Below, in pieces: positions 9,058-18,614 of a DNA stretch of 64,000 bases; within the stretch, counting starts at the first letter, position 1, and every line of letters starts with the position of its first letter. Location of the stretch: the NCBI GenBank assembly GCA_947488655.1, contig CANKZZ010000004.1, positions 186,001 to 250,000 of the forward strand, in the 5' to 3' direction. The position numbers were made by a program, and so were the translations under genes. Source of the stretch: an uncultured Psychroserpens sp. GTDB lineage: Bacteria > Bacteroidota > Bacteroidia > Flavobacteriales > Flavobacteriaceae. The notes under the pieces were generated by a model that saw nothing but the letters and a program-made list of their open reading frames with translations, did no database searches and was not told the origin of the DNA.

Positions 9058-10452
9058 ATGAACCGAAAAAAAGACATACATTTTGAAATATCTGAACGTA
9101 AAATACTACTTCGTATAATAGATATATGTGGTGTAATTTTAGGTTTGTATATTTTGCAAAATTGTTTCAATTACAGCTATTTAAAGGTGAATCAAGATAG
9201 CGTAGTTTATTTAGTGGTATTAGCTATTTATATCACTGTTTTTGGGACTATTTTCGAGATTTACGATTTACAAAAAGCTAGTAAATTAGATGTTACATTT
9301 AGAAATATTGTTCTAACTGTTTCTACAACAGTGCTTTTTTATCTGTTAACTCCAGTATTAACACCATTTCTTCCAGAGCAGCGCCTTCAAATCATATATT
9401 TTTATGTCTGCATAATTGTGATGATTTTTTTATGGAGATGTTTGTATGTTACATTCATATCTACACCTCGATTTTATAAAAAAGTATTACTTGTTGGCGA
9501 AATTTCTAATATAGAAAATATTATAAAACCATTAAATCAGGCAGATCCAAACTATAAAATTGTAGGTTTTATAAATTCTGAAACCGAAGCAGAATCTCCA
9601 ATAAAATTTAAAGGTTTAAAGGAGTTCGAGTCTCATGACCTACTTCAAGTTATTAGAGATGAAAAAATCTCTGAAATTCTTGTAGCTAGTTATAATTCTG
9701 AAACGATAACACCAGAGATTTATCATGATTTAATCTCACTCTTAGATCAAGGGTTCATTATTAGAGAGTACACGCAAGTTTTTGAAGAGATTACATCTCG
9801 CGTACCTATTCAATTTGTAGGTAAAGACTTTTATAAATATTTCCCGTTTAGTCGCAGTAATCAAAATACGTTATACCTGTTTTTTCATAGAACTTTTGAT
9901 ATTTTATTTTCTGTGATAGGTTTATTATTTGGTGTTATGATTTTGCCATTTATTACCATAGGAAACGTACTAGCAAACAGAGGACCACTTTTTTATTTTC
10001 AAGAACGTGTAGGTCAAAATGGTAAGCTTTTTCAAATTGTAAAGCTTCGTAGCATGATTGTAAATGCCGAAACTGGTGGTGCAAAATGGGCTCAAAAAAA
10101 TGATGTGAGAATTACTAAGTTTGGTAAATTTCTAAGACGCTCTCGCATAGACGAAATCCCACAATTTATTAACGTGTTAAAAGGAGATATGAGCATTATT
10201 GGACCACGACCTGAGCGTCCATTTTTTGTGAATGAACTTTCTAGAATCATCCCATTTTATGAAACCAGACATATAGTTAAACCAGGACTCACAGGTTGGG
10301 CTCAGGTAAATACGCGTTATGGATCATCTGTTGATGATAGCTTGACTAAACTCCAATATGATTTGTATTATATCAAACACAGAAGTGTGTTTTTAGATAT
10401 TAACATTGTGGTTAAAACCTTGAGTACAATTTTGTACTACAGAGGTCAATAG
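9058..10452 (+). CDS. Polyprenyl-phosphate sugar-1-phosphate transferase (WcaJ/WbaP type), initiates exopolysaccharide synthesis
   Basis: This 464-residue membrane enzyme transfers a sugar-1-phosphate from a UDP-sugar to undecaprenyl phosphate, the first step of repeat-unit assembly. Four N-terminal transmembrane helices lie within residues 15-135. A central CoA-binding-like Rossmann domain (KKVLLVGEISN) follows. A fifth membrane segment lies near 275-300. The catalytic bacterial-sugar-transferase domain carries VKLRSM, RSRIDEIPQ, GPRPERPFF and VKPGLTGWAQV. The full architecture is that of the WcaJ/WbaP long form. It is the last forward gene of the cluster and meets lnt tail to tail 15 bases later. 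Glucose versus galactose or an amino sugar cannot be decided here. Confidence 0.93.
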   Translation: MNRKKDIHFEISERKILLRIIDICGVILGLYILQNCFNYSYLKVNQDSVVYLVVLAIYITVFGTIFEIYDLQKASKLDVTFRNIVLTVSTTVLFYLLTPVLTPFLPEQRLQIIYFYVCIIVMIFLWRCLYVTFISTPRFYKKVLLVGEISNIENIIKPLNQADPNYKIVGFINSETEAESPIKFKGLKEFESHDLLQVIRDEKISEILVASYNSETITPEIYHDLISLLDQGFIIREYTQVFEEITSRVPIQFVGKDFYKYFPFSRSNQNTLYLFFHRTFDILFSVIGLLFGVMILPFITIGNVLANRGPLFYFQERVGQNGKLFQIVKLRSMIVNAETGGAKWAQKNDVRITKFGKFLRRSRIDEIPQFINVLKGDMSIIGPRPERPFFVNELSRIIPFYETRHIVKPGLTGWAQVNTRYGSSVDDSLTKLQYDLYYIKHRSVFLDINIVVKTLSTILYYRGQ

Positions 10453-10467
10453 CAACTTTGCTTACAA

Positions 10468-12066
10468 TTAAAACTTTTCTTTTTTTCTTCGGAAAAATCC
10501 AATCAAACCAACAAAAATTAAAATAAAAATGCTAATTCTGGCGATGTAATCTCCTGCCATTACATAGAAAGTAATCTTATCATTAGTGATGAGTTGACCA
10601 GATAACGCACCTTTTTCTCCATATGCAAGGCTACTTGTTATTTCTCCTTTAGCATTTATAATTGCAGAGATACCTGTATTAGCACTCCTTACAATATCTC
10701 GTCTTGTTTCTACAGCTCTCAATTTGGCATAACTTAAATGTTGTTTATGACCTTGAGTTTCGTTCCACCAAGCATCATTTGTAATAATAGCCAAAAAATT
10801 AGCTTCGTTTCTAACGTAACCAGTTACAAACTCACCATAATCAGATTCATAACAAATTATAGGAGCTGCTTTAAATTTTGAGTTTGATGAGGTAAAGACG
10901 GTTCTATAATTTTGCGTTGTCTTCATTGAAACCGTACCTCCAAGATCTATCATGAAATCTCCAATTAAAGGTTTTAAAACATCTTGATATGGAAAATTTT
11001 CTACACCAACCACTAACTTTGATTTATTGTATTGTTGTAGTGATGACGAGCTATTTATTAAAAGCGCAGAGTTGTAATCATCATACCAAGTATTTGGTGT
11101 GTATTTATAAATATTAGTTTCTTTTCTTATTTTACTCTCATCATTAAATAAGTCGTAAAAAGAAATACCTGTTAGTAGATTTACATTAGGATGCTTACTT
11201 ACATATTGATCAAACCTATTTTTTAATAACGAATTATTAAACTGTGTAAGTCTTGTACTTTCTGCTAAAAAGGTTTCGGGAGCAATAACAAAATCTGTAG
11301 AGTCTGTGATTTTTGTATTTGACAATTCAAAAAATAGCTCTGCAAACTTTAAATTAGTCATATTATATTTTTCCGAATAGGGATCAATATTAGGTTGCAA
11401 AGCAATAACATTCACCGTTTCGCCTTCATGTGAATATGTACTAAATATTCCGAAGGAAATAAGAATAGGTAAAATTATGAGTGCAGCACATTTCAGAAGT
11501 AAAGATGTTAAATCTTGTTTAGATTTTTCATCCTGATACGTTAAAACACCTTTGTAGATAACTGCATTCAAAATCCAAACCCAAAGCGTGCCTCCAAAGG
11601 TACCTGTGTATTCGTACCACTGTATCCAACTAATATATTCTGAAAAACCATTGCCAAGATTAAGCCAAGGCCAGGAGAACTCCCATCCTAAATGTAGTTT
11701 TTCAAAACTAATCCAAAGTACTACTAGAAATAATAAGGACCTATGAATTGATTGTCTTTTGGCATATTTATGATATATCAAAAAAATAAGTGCCATTAAC
11801 GCTGAGTTTACAAAAACAGCAAAACTTGCACCAAATAAATCGGCATAACGTAACCAGCTTGTAGTAAATATATTCCAGATTAAGAAAGTGATATATGACA
11901 GTCCAAACACCAGCAATCCCTTACGTTTTGGGTTAGAAATACGTACGTGTCGCTCAGCTAGTAATAAGGGTACAAATGCAAAAAATAATAAAAGTGGAAA
12001 ACCATAGGTTGGCCAACCTAATGCTAAAATAATTCCTGAAAGTAATGCGAGTAAAAATTTGTTCAC
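10468..12066 (-). CDS. lnt: Apolipoprotein N-acyltransferase
   Basis: This inner-membrane enzyme of 532 residues N-acylates the diacylglyceryl-Cys of lipoproteins, the last step of lipoprotein maturation. Five to six N-terminal membrane helices precede a periplasmic nitrilase domain. The catalytic Glu lies in FVIAPETFLAE, the Lys in YNKSKLVVGVENFP and the Cys in APIICYESDYGEF, matching the Glu-Lys-Cys triad of E. coli Lnt. One C-terminal helix follows, and the protein ends in a basic tail (RRKKEKF). The start is GTG at 12066, which overlaps the stop of the upstream PorV/PorQ-like gene (TAGTG), so the two are co-translated. It converges on the sugar transferase gene. Confidence 0.94.
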   Translation of the reverse strand: MNKFLLALLSGIILALGWPTYGFPLLLFFAFVPLLLAERHVRISNPKRKGLLVFGLSYITFLIWNIFTTSWLRYADLFGASFAVFVNSALMALIFLIYHKYAKRQSIHRSLLFLVVLWISFEKLHLGWEFSWPWLNLGNGFSEYISWIQWYEYTGTFGGTLWVWILNAVIYKGVLTYQDEKSKQDLTSLLLKCAALIILPILISFGIFSTYSHEGETVNVIALQPNIDPYSEKYNMTNLKFAELFFELSNTKITDSTDFVIAPETFLAESTRLTQFNNSLLKNRFDQYVSKHPNVNLLTGISFYDLFNDESKIRKETNIYKYTPNTWYDDYNSALLINSSSSLQQYNKSKLVVGVENFPYQDVLKPLIGDFMIDLGGTVSMKTTQNYRTVFTSSNSKFKAAPIICYESDYGEFVTGYVRNEANFLAIITNDAWWNETQGHKQHLSYAKLRAVETRRDIVRSANTGISAIINAKGEITSSLAYGEKGALSGQLITNDKITFYVMAGDYIARISIFILIFVGLIGFFRRKKEKF

Positions 12067-13184
12067 TATCTAAAGATACTTAAATCAAGTTTTAAAGAAA
12101 AGACATTGGAGTATAAAGCTGCACTTTGATCGCCAATATCTGTAAAAGCATAATCTATTTGAATGCCTCTATATTTAAATCCTAACCCTAAACTAGGTTG
12201 GAAAGTTAAATTTTCTGAATTATCTAATTGTAATTCATTTTGAAAATTACCAGCTCCAGCTCTCAAAAATACTAAGTCTGTATAACCAAATTCAAACCCT
12301 AAAGCAGGATTAAAACTGGCAAAGGATGAAGATATAATGTCGTTATTTTGTTCAAATCTAACATTTAAATCAAATGATGCTAATAGAGAATAATCATAAT
12401 GAAAGATGAACTTTTTAGACATCCCAATTTGTAATTTAGGGATAGTTAGCTCTGTACTTTCTGGTACTGTTTGATTTTGACCTTCTATTGCATTTTGTAT
12501 ATCGGCTAATTTATCATCATCAAACGACCAGGCATTAAATGTAGTTGTGATATCTCTTGCCATGATGCCAAATTTCCAGTCGTTTTTACTTTCAAATTGA
12601 ATTCCTGCATCGAGACCAAATCCCCAAGAATTAGCAAAATCACCAATAATACGCCTTACAACCTTGGCATTTACACCATAACTCAAACCGTCTAAAGGTA
12701 ATTTTCTAGCATATGAAAACGTTAAAGCATAATCTGCAGTTGAGAATAGGCTAACGCGATCATAGTTGATGTTTCCTTGGTCGTCTATTAATTGTGTGGT
12801 ATCTAAAATATCATCAACTCCAAATCTAATAAGAGATAATGCAATAGCACTCCTATCATCTAGAGGTTTTGCAAAGGCAATATAGTTGTAGTTGGCAATA
12901 TTGGCAAAATAGCTAGAGTGCAAAAGTGCTAATTGGCTGTCTTCTATATTAACAAGACCAGCAGGATTCCAATACCCAGAGTTAACATCTGCAGTATGAG
13001 AACTTACACTATTACTCATGCCAAGTGCAGCTGCATCTACACCAATATTCAAAAATTCATTAGAATATTTAGTTTGACCAGCGCACAATAAGGTTATTAA
13101 TGTGGTAGCAATGAATAGATATTTTTTCAATAGCAAAAATTTTTTTACAAAGATGCACAATATTTTCCATCTATTAAACTGCAA
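12066..13184 (-). CDS. PorV/PorQ family outer-membrane beta-barrel protein
   Basis: This is a 372-residue outer-membrane protein of the PorV/PorQ (FadL-like) family. PorV itself shuttles T9SS cargo to the attachment complex, but this family also has many members of unknown role. A signal peptide is visible (KKYLFIATTLITLLCAGQ). The family N-terminal motif AALGMSNSVSSHTADVNSGY-like follows, then the WNPAGL box and repeated amphipathic strands. The C-terminal aromatic residue is near the end (LSIFR). The ATG at 13184 would put 18 residues before the signal peptide. TTG at 13130 (MKKYLF) makes a far more normal signal peptide and is a likely true start. It sits in an operon with lnt. Confidence 0.8.
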   Translation of the reverse strand: MQFNRWKILCIFVKKFLLLKKYLFIATTLITLLCAGQTKYSNEFLNIGVDAAALGMSNSVSSHTADVNSGYWNPAGLVNIEDSQLALLHSSYFANIANYNYIAFAKPLDDRSAIALSLIRFGVDDILDTTQLIDDQGNINYDRVSLFSTADYALTFSYARKLPLDGLSYGVNAKVVRRIIGDFANSWGFGLDAGIQFESKNDWKFGIMARDITTTFNAWSFDDDKLADIQNAIEGQNQTVPESTELTIPKLQIGMSKKFIFHYDYSLLASFDLNVRFEQNNDIISSSFASFNPALGFEFGYTDLVFLRAGAGNFQNELQLDNSENLTFQPSLGLGFKYRGIQIDYAFTDIGDQSAALYSNVFSLKLDLSIFR

Positions 13185-13245
13185 ATATGCTTAGATATTG
13201 TACTACTTTTATGTTAGTCGTTAATAGTTTGCTATTTTTACACAA

Positions 13246-13995
13246 ATGTTATTTATGTCTATAAAAAAGTATATCCCAAACTTAGTAACCTTACTCAATT
13301 TGTTCTGCGGAAGCATAGCAGTAATATTTGCAGTGCATAATAATTTTGTAGCTACAGCATTATTTGTTTTCTTAGGTATTTTCTTTGACTTTTTTGATGG
13401 TCTTTTAGCTAGGAAATTGAATGTACAAAGCCCTTTGGGAGTTCAATTAGATTCTCTTGCAGATATGGTAACTAGTGGTTTAGTACCAGGAATTGTGATG
13501 TTTAAATTAATTTCTATTAGTACTAATTCTCCAGAAATTGAAACACTCAATGATTGGGCAACAAATTCAACTTGGTCTATTCATATTTCTTGGCTTGCTT
13601 TAATTGGTCTTTTTATCACGTTAGCTTCCTGCTATCGTTTAGCAAAATTTAATTTAGATGAAGATCAACAAACGTATTTTAAAGGGTTACCAACGCCTGC
13701 CAATACTTTATTAATTATATCATTACCTCTAATTATAGAATTTCAGAATAGTAGCTTTGCAACCAATCTCATATTAAACCAATGGTTTTTAATTGCGCTT
13801 ACCATATTGAGTTGTTATTTGTTGAATTCAAAAATTAAACTATTTGCCTTAAAGTTTAAAGATTACAGTTTTGCTAATAATAAGTTTAGGTACGCACTTA
13901 TTATTGCTACAGCAGCTTTATTAGCCATTTTTCACTTTATGGCAATACCATTAATAATTTTACTATACATTCTATTATCCTTAATTAAAAAATAA
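13246..13995 (+). CDS. pssA: CDP-diacylglycerol--serine O-phosphatidyltransferase
   Basis: This is an integral membrane enzyme of 249 residues that makes phosphatidylserine from CDP-diacylglycerol and serine, the route to phosphatidylethanolamine. The CDP-alcohol phosphotransferase signature D-G-x2-A-R-x8-G-x3-D-x3-D is complete, starting at FFDGLLAR and ending at QLDSLADM. About seven hydrophobic segments are present. A second ATG lies nine bases into the frame (MSIKKYIPN), and either could be used; homologues usually begin close to IKKxIPN. The gene is divergent from the PorV/PorQ-lnt operon, and the TerC gene follows 8 bases after its stop. Confidence 0.9.
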   Translation: MLFMSIKKYIPNLVTLLNLFCGSIAVIFAVHNNFVATALFVFLGIFFDFFDGLLARKLNVQSPLGVQLDSLADMVTSGLVPGIVMFKLISISTNSPEIETLNDWATNSTWSIHISWLALIGLFITLASCYRLAKFNLDEDQQTYFKGLPTPANTLLIISLPLIIEFQNSSFATNLILNQWFLIALTILSCYLLNSKIKLFALKFKDYSFANNKFRYALIIATAALLAIFHFMAIPLIILLYILLSLIKK

Positions 13996-14003
13996 AAAAA
14001 AAC

Positions 14004-14837
14004 ATGTTAGAAGTCATTTTTACACTATTAATGCTTGTGCTTTTACAAGCTGTTTTAGGATTTGATAACCTCCTTTATATTTCTTTAGAATCTAAAAAAG
14101 CTCCCGTTGAGGACCAAAAGCGCGTTCGTAAAGTTGGGATTTTAATTGCTATAGTGTTAAGAATTGTTTTACTCTTTGTTTTGGTGCGTGTTATTGGATA
14201 TTTTCAAGAACCTTTCTCTTGGCTAACAGGTAATATGGAAGATGTGCTAGAATTTGCCTTTAATGGTCATAGCCTAATTGTATTAGCAGGTGGTGGTTTT
14301 ATCATTTATACAGCAATTAAAGAAATTTGGCATATGATTGGTAAAGTAGATTTGCATGAAGAAGTTGATGGCGACGGTAAAAGTAGAAAGACTGCAAACG
14401 CAGTAATTACTAGCATTGTTATAATGAATTTGGTTTTCTCTTTTGACTCAATTCTTGCAGCTATTGGTTTAACAAGCGAGATTGAGAATTCTACAACTGC
14501 ATTTATTGTAATGGCAATTGCGATTGTATTAAGCGGATTATTAATGCTATTATTAGCCGATAAAATCTCTACATTTTTAGCAAAAAACAGAATGTATGAA
14601 GTACTTGGTTTATTTATTTTATTTATTGTAGGTATAATGTTAGTGACAGAAGGTGGTCACTTAGCGCATCTTAAAATCTTCGGAAATGAGATTGTTCCAA
14701 TGAGTAAAACAACATTCTATTTTGTGATTGTGGTTTTAGTTATTGTAGATATTGTGCAAGGTCGCTATCAAAAAAAGTTGATTGCTGAGCAAGAAAGCAA
14801 TAACATAAATGCAACAACTAAAAGTGATAATGCTTAA
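14004..14837 (+). CDS. TerC/Alx family integral membrane protein
   Basis: This is a 277-residue polytopic protein of the TerC family, whose members are linked to tellurite resistance and manganese efflux. The family motif is at the start (LLQAVLGFDNLLYIS), with conserved Asp in a membrane helix, and it is repeated as the second conserved Asp motif VFSFDSILAAIGL. About seven hydrophobic helices are visible, and a basic cytoplasmic tail ends the protein. It lies 8 bases after pssA and 9 bases before the LURP-one-like gene, so the three genes are probably one transcript. Metal export is the best functional guess. Confidence 0.85.
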   Translation: MLEVIFTLLMLVLLQAVLGFDNLLYISLESKKAPVEDQKRVRKVGILIAIVLRIVLLFVLVRVIGYFQEPFSWLTGNMEDVLEFAFNGHSLIVLAGGGFIIYTAIKEIWHMIGKVDLHEEVDGDGKSRKTANAVITSIVIMNLVFSFDSILAAIGLTSEIENSTTAFIVMAIAIVLSGLLMLLLADKISTFLAKNRMYEVLGLFILFIVGIMLVTEGGHLAHLKIFGNEIVPMSKTTFYFVIVVLVIVDIVQGRYQKKLIAEQESNNINATTKSDNA

Positions 14838-14846
14838 GCCAAACTC

Positions 14847-15443
14847 ATGAAAGATTTAAACTACCCAATACACTTTACTTTTAATGTTACGACATTATCT
14901 AACGACTTTACAGCAAAAGATGCCAGTGGTAGAACAGTGGCTTATGTGAGACAAAAAATGTTTAAGCTTAAAGAGGCCATTAATATTTATGATAATACTA
15001 ATAAAACCAATTTAACACATACTATAGCAGCAGATAAATGGATAGATTTCTCAGCAGCATATAGTTTTAAAGATGCTAACGGTAAAGAACTTGGTAAAAT
15101 AGCAAGAAAAGGTTGGGCTTCTATTTGGAAAGCACATTACGAACTCATAGACCAACACCAAAAATTGCAATATCATATTAGAGAAGATAACGCTTGGGTA
15201 AAAGTCTTAGATTCAGTTTTAGGTCAAATACCTATACTAGGTGGTTTAACAGGTTATTTATTCAATCCAAGTTATACAGTAAGCGATTTGAAAGGTCAAG
15301 CTGTATGTCAATTAAAAAAGGAACCTTCTTTCTTCGGAAGAAAATTTAAACTCTCTAAACTCAAGCCAATAGATAATGATGATGACGAGCGTATCATTTT
15401 AGGTTTTATGATGATGGTGTTGTTGGAGAGACGTAGAGGTTAG
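14847..15443 (+). CDS. LURP-one-related (tubby-like fold) protein
   Basis: This is a 198-residue protein with the beta-rich pattern of LURP-one-related proteins, which share a fold with tubby and scramblase domains. Visible elements are DFTAKDASGRTVAYVRQKMFKL-like N-terminal strands, the central YSFKDANGKELGKIARKG repeat-like strands, and a glycine-rich segment (LGQIPILGGLTGYLF) corresponding to the central hydrophobic helix of the barrel. There is no signal peptide. The function of bacterial members is unknown; membrane lipid association is plausible from the fold and from its place behind pssA and the TerC gene. Confidence 0.72.
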   Translation: MKDLNYPIHFTFNVTTLSNDFTAKDASGRTVAYVRQKMFKLKEAINIYDNTNKTNLTHTIAADKWIDFSAAYSFKDANGKELGKIARKGWASIWKAHYELIDQHQKLQYHIREDNAWVKVLDSVLGQIPILGGLTGYLFNPSYTVSDLKGQAVCQLKKEPSFFGRKFKLSKLKPIDNDDDERIILGFMMMVLLERRRG

Positions 15444-15464
15444 TCAATTTAATTTTAAAATAAT

Positions 15465-15487
15465 TGTTGGTGGAAAACACCAACAAA
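15465..15487 (-). terminator. Hairpin between convergent genes, likely lptB terminator
   Basis: A perfect 9-bp stem TTGTTGGTG (15465-15473) and CACCAACAA (15479-15487) has a 5-base loop. Read on the reverse strand it is followed by a T-rich stretch, which suits termination of the lptB transcript. The forward strand lacks a T-run. A third copy of the 3' arm (CCACCAACA at 15520-15528) could compete for pairing. Confidence 0.5.
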
Positions 15488-15557
15488 GGCAGAATAATAT
15501 AAAGTATTGGAGTTTACCACCAACATATTAAATTATGTTAACAATCGATAAATTTTA

Positions 15558-16325
15558 TTATTCTATATCTTTTTGAACCGCTTCGAAATTCAATTTTTTC
15601 TTACGCAACTCAAAGTTCTGTCCTAAATACACTTTACGTACCATTTCATCACTAGCTAGTTCTTCTGGTTTTCCAGCTTTTAGAATGCTACCTTCAAACA
15701 TCAAATAAGTTCTATCTGTAATAGCTAAAGTTTCTTGTACATTGTGATCTGTAATAAGAATACCTATATTCTTTTTTGTGAGCTGGGCAATAATACGTTG
15801 AATATCCTCAACAGCAACTGGATCTACACCAGCAAAAGGCTCATCTAATAAAATAAAATCTGGATCTGTGGCAAGCGCACGAGCAATCTCTGTACGACGA
15901 CGTTCTCCACCAGATAATAAATCACCTCTGCTTTTTCTAATATGGCCCAAACTAAATTCATCAATTAACGATTCCATTTTAGCTTGTTGCTCCTTCTTAC
16001 TCAATTTTGTCATTTGCAATACGCTCAAAATATTATCTTCAATACTTAATTTTCTAAATACCGAAGCTTCTTGAGCCAAATACCCAATACCATTTTGGGC
16101 ACGTTTATACATTGGAAAATTGGTAATATTATCACCTTCTAGAAAAATATTGCCACCATTAGGCTTTATGAGTCCAACAATCATGTAAAATGATGTTGTT
16201 TTACCAGCACCATTTGGGCCTAATAATCCGACAATTTCTCCTTGTTTAACTTCTAGAGAAACATCCTTCACTACTTTTCGTCCGTTATAGGACTTCATTA
16301 AATTTTCGGCTCTGAGTATTTTCAT
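15558..16325 (-). CDS. lptB: LPS export ABC transporter ATPase
   Basis: This is the 255-residue ATPase of the LptB2FG transporter, which extracts LPS from the inner membrane and drives it along the Lpt bridge. Walker A is GPNGAGKT at residues 36-43, the ABC signature is LSGGERRR, Walker B with the catalytic Glu is [13 protein letters not shown], and the switch His lies in ILITDHNV. These motifs and the length are typical of LptB. The C-terminal extension after FELRKKKL is slightly longer than in E. coli. It is the last gene of the kdsD-tatC-AhpD-like-lptB run, whose two KDO/LPS members (kdsD and lptB) act in the same pathway. Confidence 0.94.
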   Translation of the reverse strand: MKILRAENLMKSYNGRKVVKDVSLEVKQGEIVGLLGPNGAGKTTSFYMIVGLIKPNGGNIFLEGDNITNFPMYKRAQNGIGYLAQEASVFRKLSIEDNILSVLQMTKLSKKEQQAKMESLIDEFSLGHIRKSRGDLLSGGERRRTEIARALATDPDFILLDEPFAGVDPVAVEDIQRIIAQLTKKNIGILITDHNVQETLAITDRTYLMFEGSILKAGKPEELASDEMVRKVYLGQNFELRKKKLNFEAVQKDIE

Positions 16326-16389
16326 AAATGAGGTTATAATCGCTAAAATAGCAATTTCATTAACAATTGCTTTTTAGTTTATTATAAGT

Positions 16390-16740
16390 TTAACGGTCGG
16401 CAGTTTCTAATGCATCCCAATACTCATAAGCTTTACGCAAATGCGGTATTACAATTGTGCCACCAACTAAGGTAGCAATACTCAAAGCTTCTACAACCTC
16501 TTCTTTATTTAAACCAGCTTGGTGGCTAGACTCTAAATGGTATTTTACACAATCATCACATCTTAAAACAGTTGATGCAACTAGACCTAGTAATTCTTTG
16601 GTTTTTTTGTCTAAAGCACCTTCAGTAAAAGCGTTAGTATCTAAGTTAAAAATACGTTTGATAATTTTATTATTATCTGCAAGTATGGCATCGTTCATTT
16701 TAGAACGATAGGCATTAAATTCATTTACAATATCAGACAT
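16390..16740 (-). CDS. AhpD-like carboxymuconolactone decarboxylase family protein
   Basis: This is a small alpha-helical protein with the AhpD-type redox motif Cys61-x2-Cys64-x3-His68 (CDDCVKYH), typical of alkylhydroperoxidase AhpD-like members of the CMD family. I chose the ATG at 16740 (MSDIVNEF), which gives 116 residues. An upstream ATG at 16779 would add a basic 13-residue leader and a 47-base overlap with tatC. The chosen start overlaps the tatC 3' end by only 8 bases. A role in peroxide or thiol chemistry is inferred from the motif. No partner AhpC is nearby. Confidence 0.82.
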   Translation of the reverse strand: MSDIVNEFNAYRSKMNDAILADNNKIIKRIFNLDTNAFTEGALDKKTKELLGLVASTVLRCDDCVKYHLESSHQAGLNKEEVVEALSIATLVGGTIVIPHLRKAYEYWDALETADR

Positions 16741-17563
16741 GGGTTTTCTTTTCTTTTTTAGTTTGATTTCTAACAACAACTTTAGAAATATATATACTTA
16801 CTTGATATAAAATTAATATTGGGATAGCAACAATTACTTGACTCGCTAAATCTGGAGGTGTAATAACTGCAGATAAAATTAAAACAATTACTAATGCAAA
16901 TTTTCTGTATTTTTTCATTAACTGCGGTGTAACTAAACCTATTTTAGTTAAGAAATAAATTATTATTGGCAACTCAAATACAAAACCAGACGCTAATGAT
17001 GATGACCTAATTAACGCTATATAAGAGCTAATTTGAAATTGGTTTACAATATCTGGACTAACACTATAATTGGCTAAAAAGTTAATAGACAAAGGCGTTA
17101 CTATATAATAACCAAAAAGCACTCCTAAGAAAAAGAGTAACGAAGTAATTATTATAAAACCTCTAGAGTATTTTCGCTCACTAGAATGTAAACCAGGACT
17201 TATAAAACTCCAAAACTGGTAAATAACATAAGGAAAAGCAATAATAAAACCAGCATAAATAGAGGTCCAGATATCTGCACTAAATTGGGCCGACATTTCT
17301 AAACTTTGAATTTTAAAAGGAAACTCGGTAGCACAAAAAGTAGTGTCATTAATACCTATAAATTGCGATGCTTGACAAAGCCATTTATAAGTAGGGAAGT
17401 CCATTTGTTTTGGTGCAAATATAACATATTTAAATATCCATTTACTAAAAATAAATGCAACGGTAGCACATATAAGTATAGATAAAGTAATTCTAATTAA
17501 ATGCCATCTTAAGTCTTCGAGATGGTCTAGAAACGACATCTCTTCGGTATTTGTCTTTGCCAT
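16733..17563 (-). CDS. tatC: Twin-arginine translocase subunit TatC
   Basis: This is the 276-residue multispanning core of the Tat translocase, which binds twin-arginine signal peptides and exports folded proteins. The N-terminal motif MSFLDHLEDLRWHLIR contains the conserved HLxELR-like segment, and six hydrophobic helices follow in the TatC spacing. The Glu of the conserved periplasmic loop is present (SFISPGLHSSERKYSR region). Its start overlaps the kdsD stop (TAATG), and its end overlaps the AhpD-like gene. No tatA is within the window. Confidence 0.93.
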   Translation of the reverse strand: MAKTNTEEMSFLDHLEDLRWHLIRITLSILICATVAFIFSKWIFKYVIFAPKQMDFPTYKWLCQASQFIGINDTTFCATEFPFKIQSLEMSAQFSADIWTSIYAGFIIAFPYVIYQFWSFISPGLHSSERKYSRGFIIITSLLFFLGVLFGYYIVTPLSINFLANYSVSPDIVNQFQISSYIALIRSSSLASGFVFELPIIIYFLTKIGLVTPQLMKKYRKFALVIVLILSAVITPPDLASQVIVAIPILILYQVSIYISKVVVRNQTKKEKKTHV

Positions 17564-18528
17564 TATATAATACCTTCTTTTATTAAATCATGAATATGAA
17601 TTACACCAGCATACTCACCATTTTTTTCAACTAATAATTGAGAAATACCATGTGTTTCCATAAGCTCCATAGCATCAATTGCCATAGCATCTTCATCAAT
17701 TCGTTTAGGATTACTACTCATAATATCTTTTGCTGTAAGATGAATAAATGCATCACTTTTTGTGAGCATTCGTCTTAAATCTCCATCAGTTATAATACCT
17801 GCAATTTTATTATTATCAACTACTGCAGTGACACCAAGCATTTTTTCTGAAATCTCTACAATTACTTGCTTAGCAGTTGTATGAAGTTCTACTCTTGGTT
17901 TTTGGTTTACAGAAGATAAATCGCTTACACGCAAATACAAACGTTTACCTAATGCACCACCTGGATGATATTTTGCAAAATCCTTACTCGAAAATCCACG
18001 AAGTTCTAATAAACATACAGCTAGAGCATCTCCAATAACTAATTGTGCAGTCGTACTGGTTGTTGGAGCCAAATTATTAGGGCAAGCCTCTTGTTCAACA
18101 TAAGTATTTAAAATATAATCTGCTTGTTGCGCTAAAAATGATTTATCATTGCCAGTTATAGCAATCATCTTATTTTTTGCGTTTTTAATTAGAGGAACAA
18201 GCACTTTTATTTCTGGTGTATTTCCGCTTTTAGAAATACAAATAACAACATCATCTTCTAAAATTAAGCCCAAATCACCATGTATCGCATCAGCTGCATG
18301 CATAAATACAGCAGGTGTACCAGTAGAGTTTAGCGTCGCTACAATTTTATTAGCAATTATAGCACTCTTACCAATACCAGTAATGATAACACGTCCTTTA
18401 GAATTATAGATTAGTGATACAGCATTAGCAAAATCATTAGTTAAAAGCTGACTTAAATTTGCTATAGCATCACGCTCTAAATCAATTGTCTTTCTTGCTG
18501 TATTAAGGATAGATTGAATACTGTTCAA
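17563..18528 (-). CDS. kdsD: Arabinose-5-phosphate isomerase (KpsF/GutQ/KdsD family)
   Basis: This is a 321-residue enzyme that converts ribulose-5-phosphate to arabinose-5-phosphate, the first step of KDO synthesis for LPS. The N-terminal SIS domain shows GIGKSAIIANKIVATLNSTG and FMHAADAIHGDLG, with the catalytic-region His of the family. Two CBS repeats occupy about residues 205-321. The start codon is TTG at 18528. It leads the run through tatC and the AhpD-like gene to lptB and is divergent from recQ. Confidence 0.92.
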   Translation of the reverse strand: MNSIQSILNTARKTIDLERDAIANLSQLLTNDFANAVSLIYNSKGRVIITGIGKSAIIANKIVATLNSTGTPAVFMHAADAIHGDLGLILEDDVVICISKSGNTPEIKVLVPLIKNAKNKMIAITGNDKSFLAQQADYILNTYVEQEACPNNLAPTTSTTAQLVIGDALAVCLLELRGFSSKDFAKYHPGGALGKRLYLRVSDLSSVNQKPRVELHTTAKQVIVEISEKMLGVTAVVDNNKIAGIITDGDLRRMLTKSDAFIHLTAKDIMSSNPKRIDEDAMAIDAMELMETHGISQLLVEKNGEYAGVIHIHDLIKEGII

Positions 18529-18545
18529 AATTAATTTTTTTTGAG

Positions 18546-18576
18546 TTTGATGGGTATAAAGAAATTGTTATCTTTA
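18546..18576 (+). promoter_or_regulatory. recQ promoter, TTTG-N19-TATCTTTA
   Basis: TTTG at 18546-18549 is followed after exactly 19 bases by TATCTTTA at 18569-18576. This is one base off the Bacteroidota consensus TAnnTTTG, with ideal spacing and about 38 bases before the recQ ATG. Confidence 0.6.
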
Positions 18577-18614
18577 GGTTTATGCAAATGTATCAAAAAT
18601 ACTAATAGGGATTA

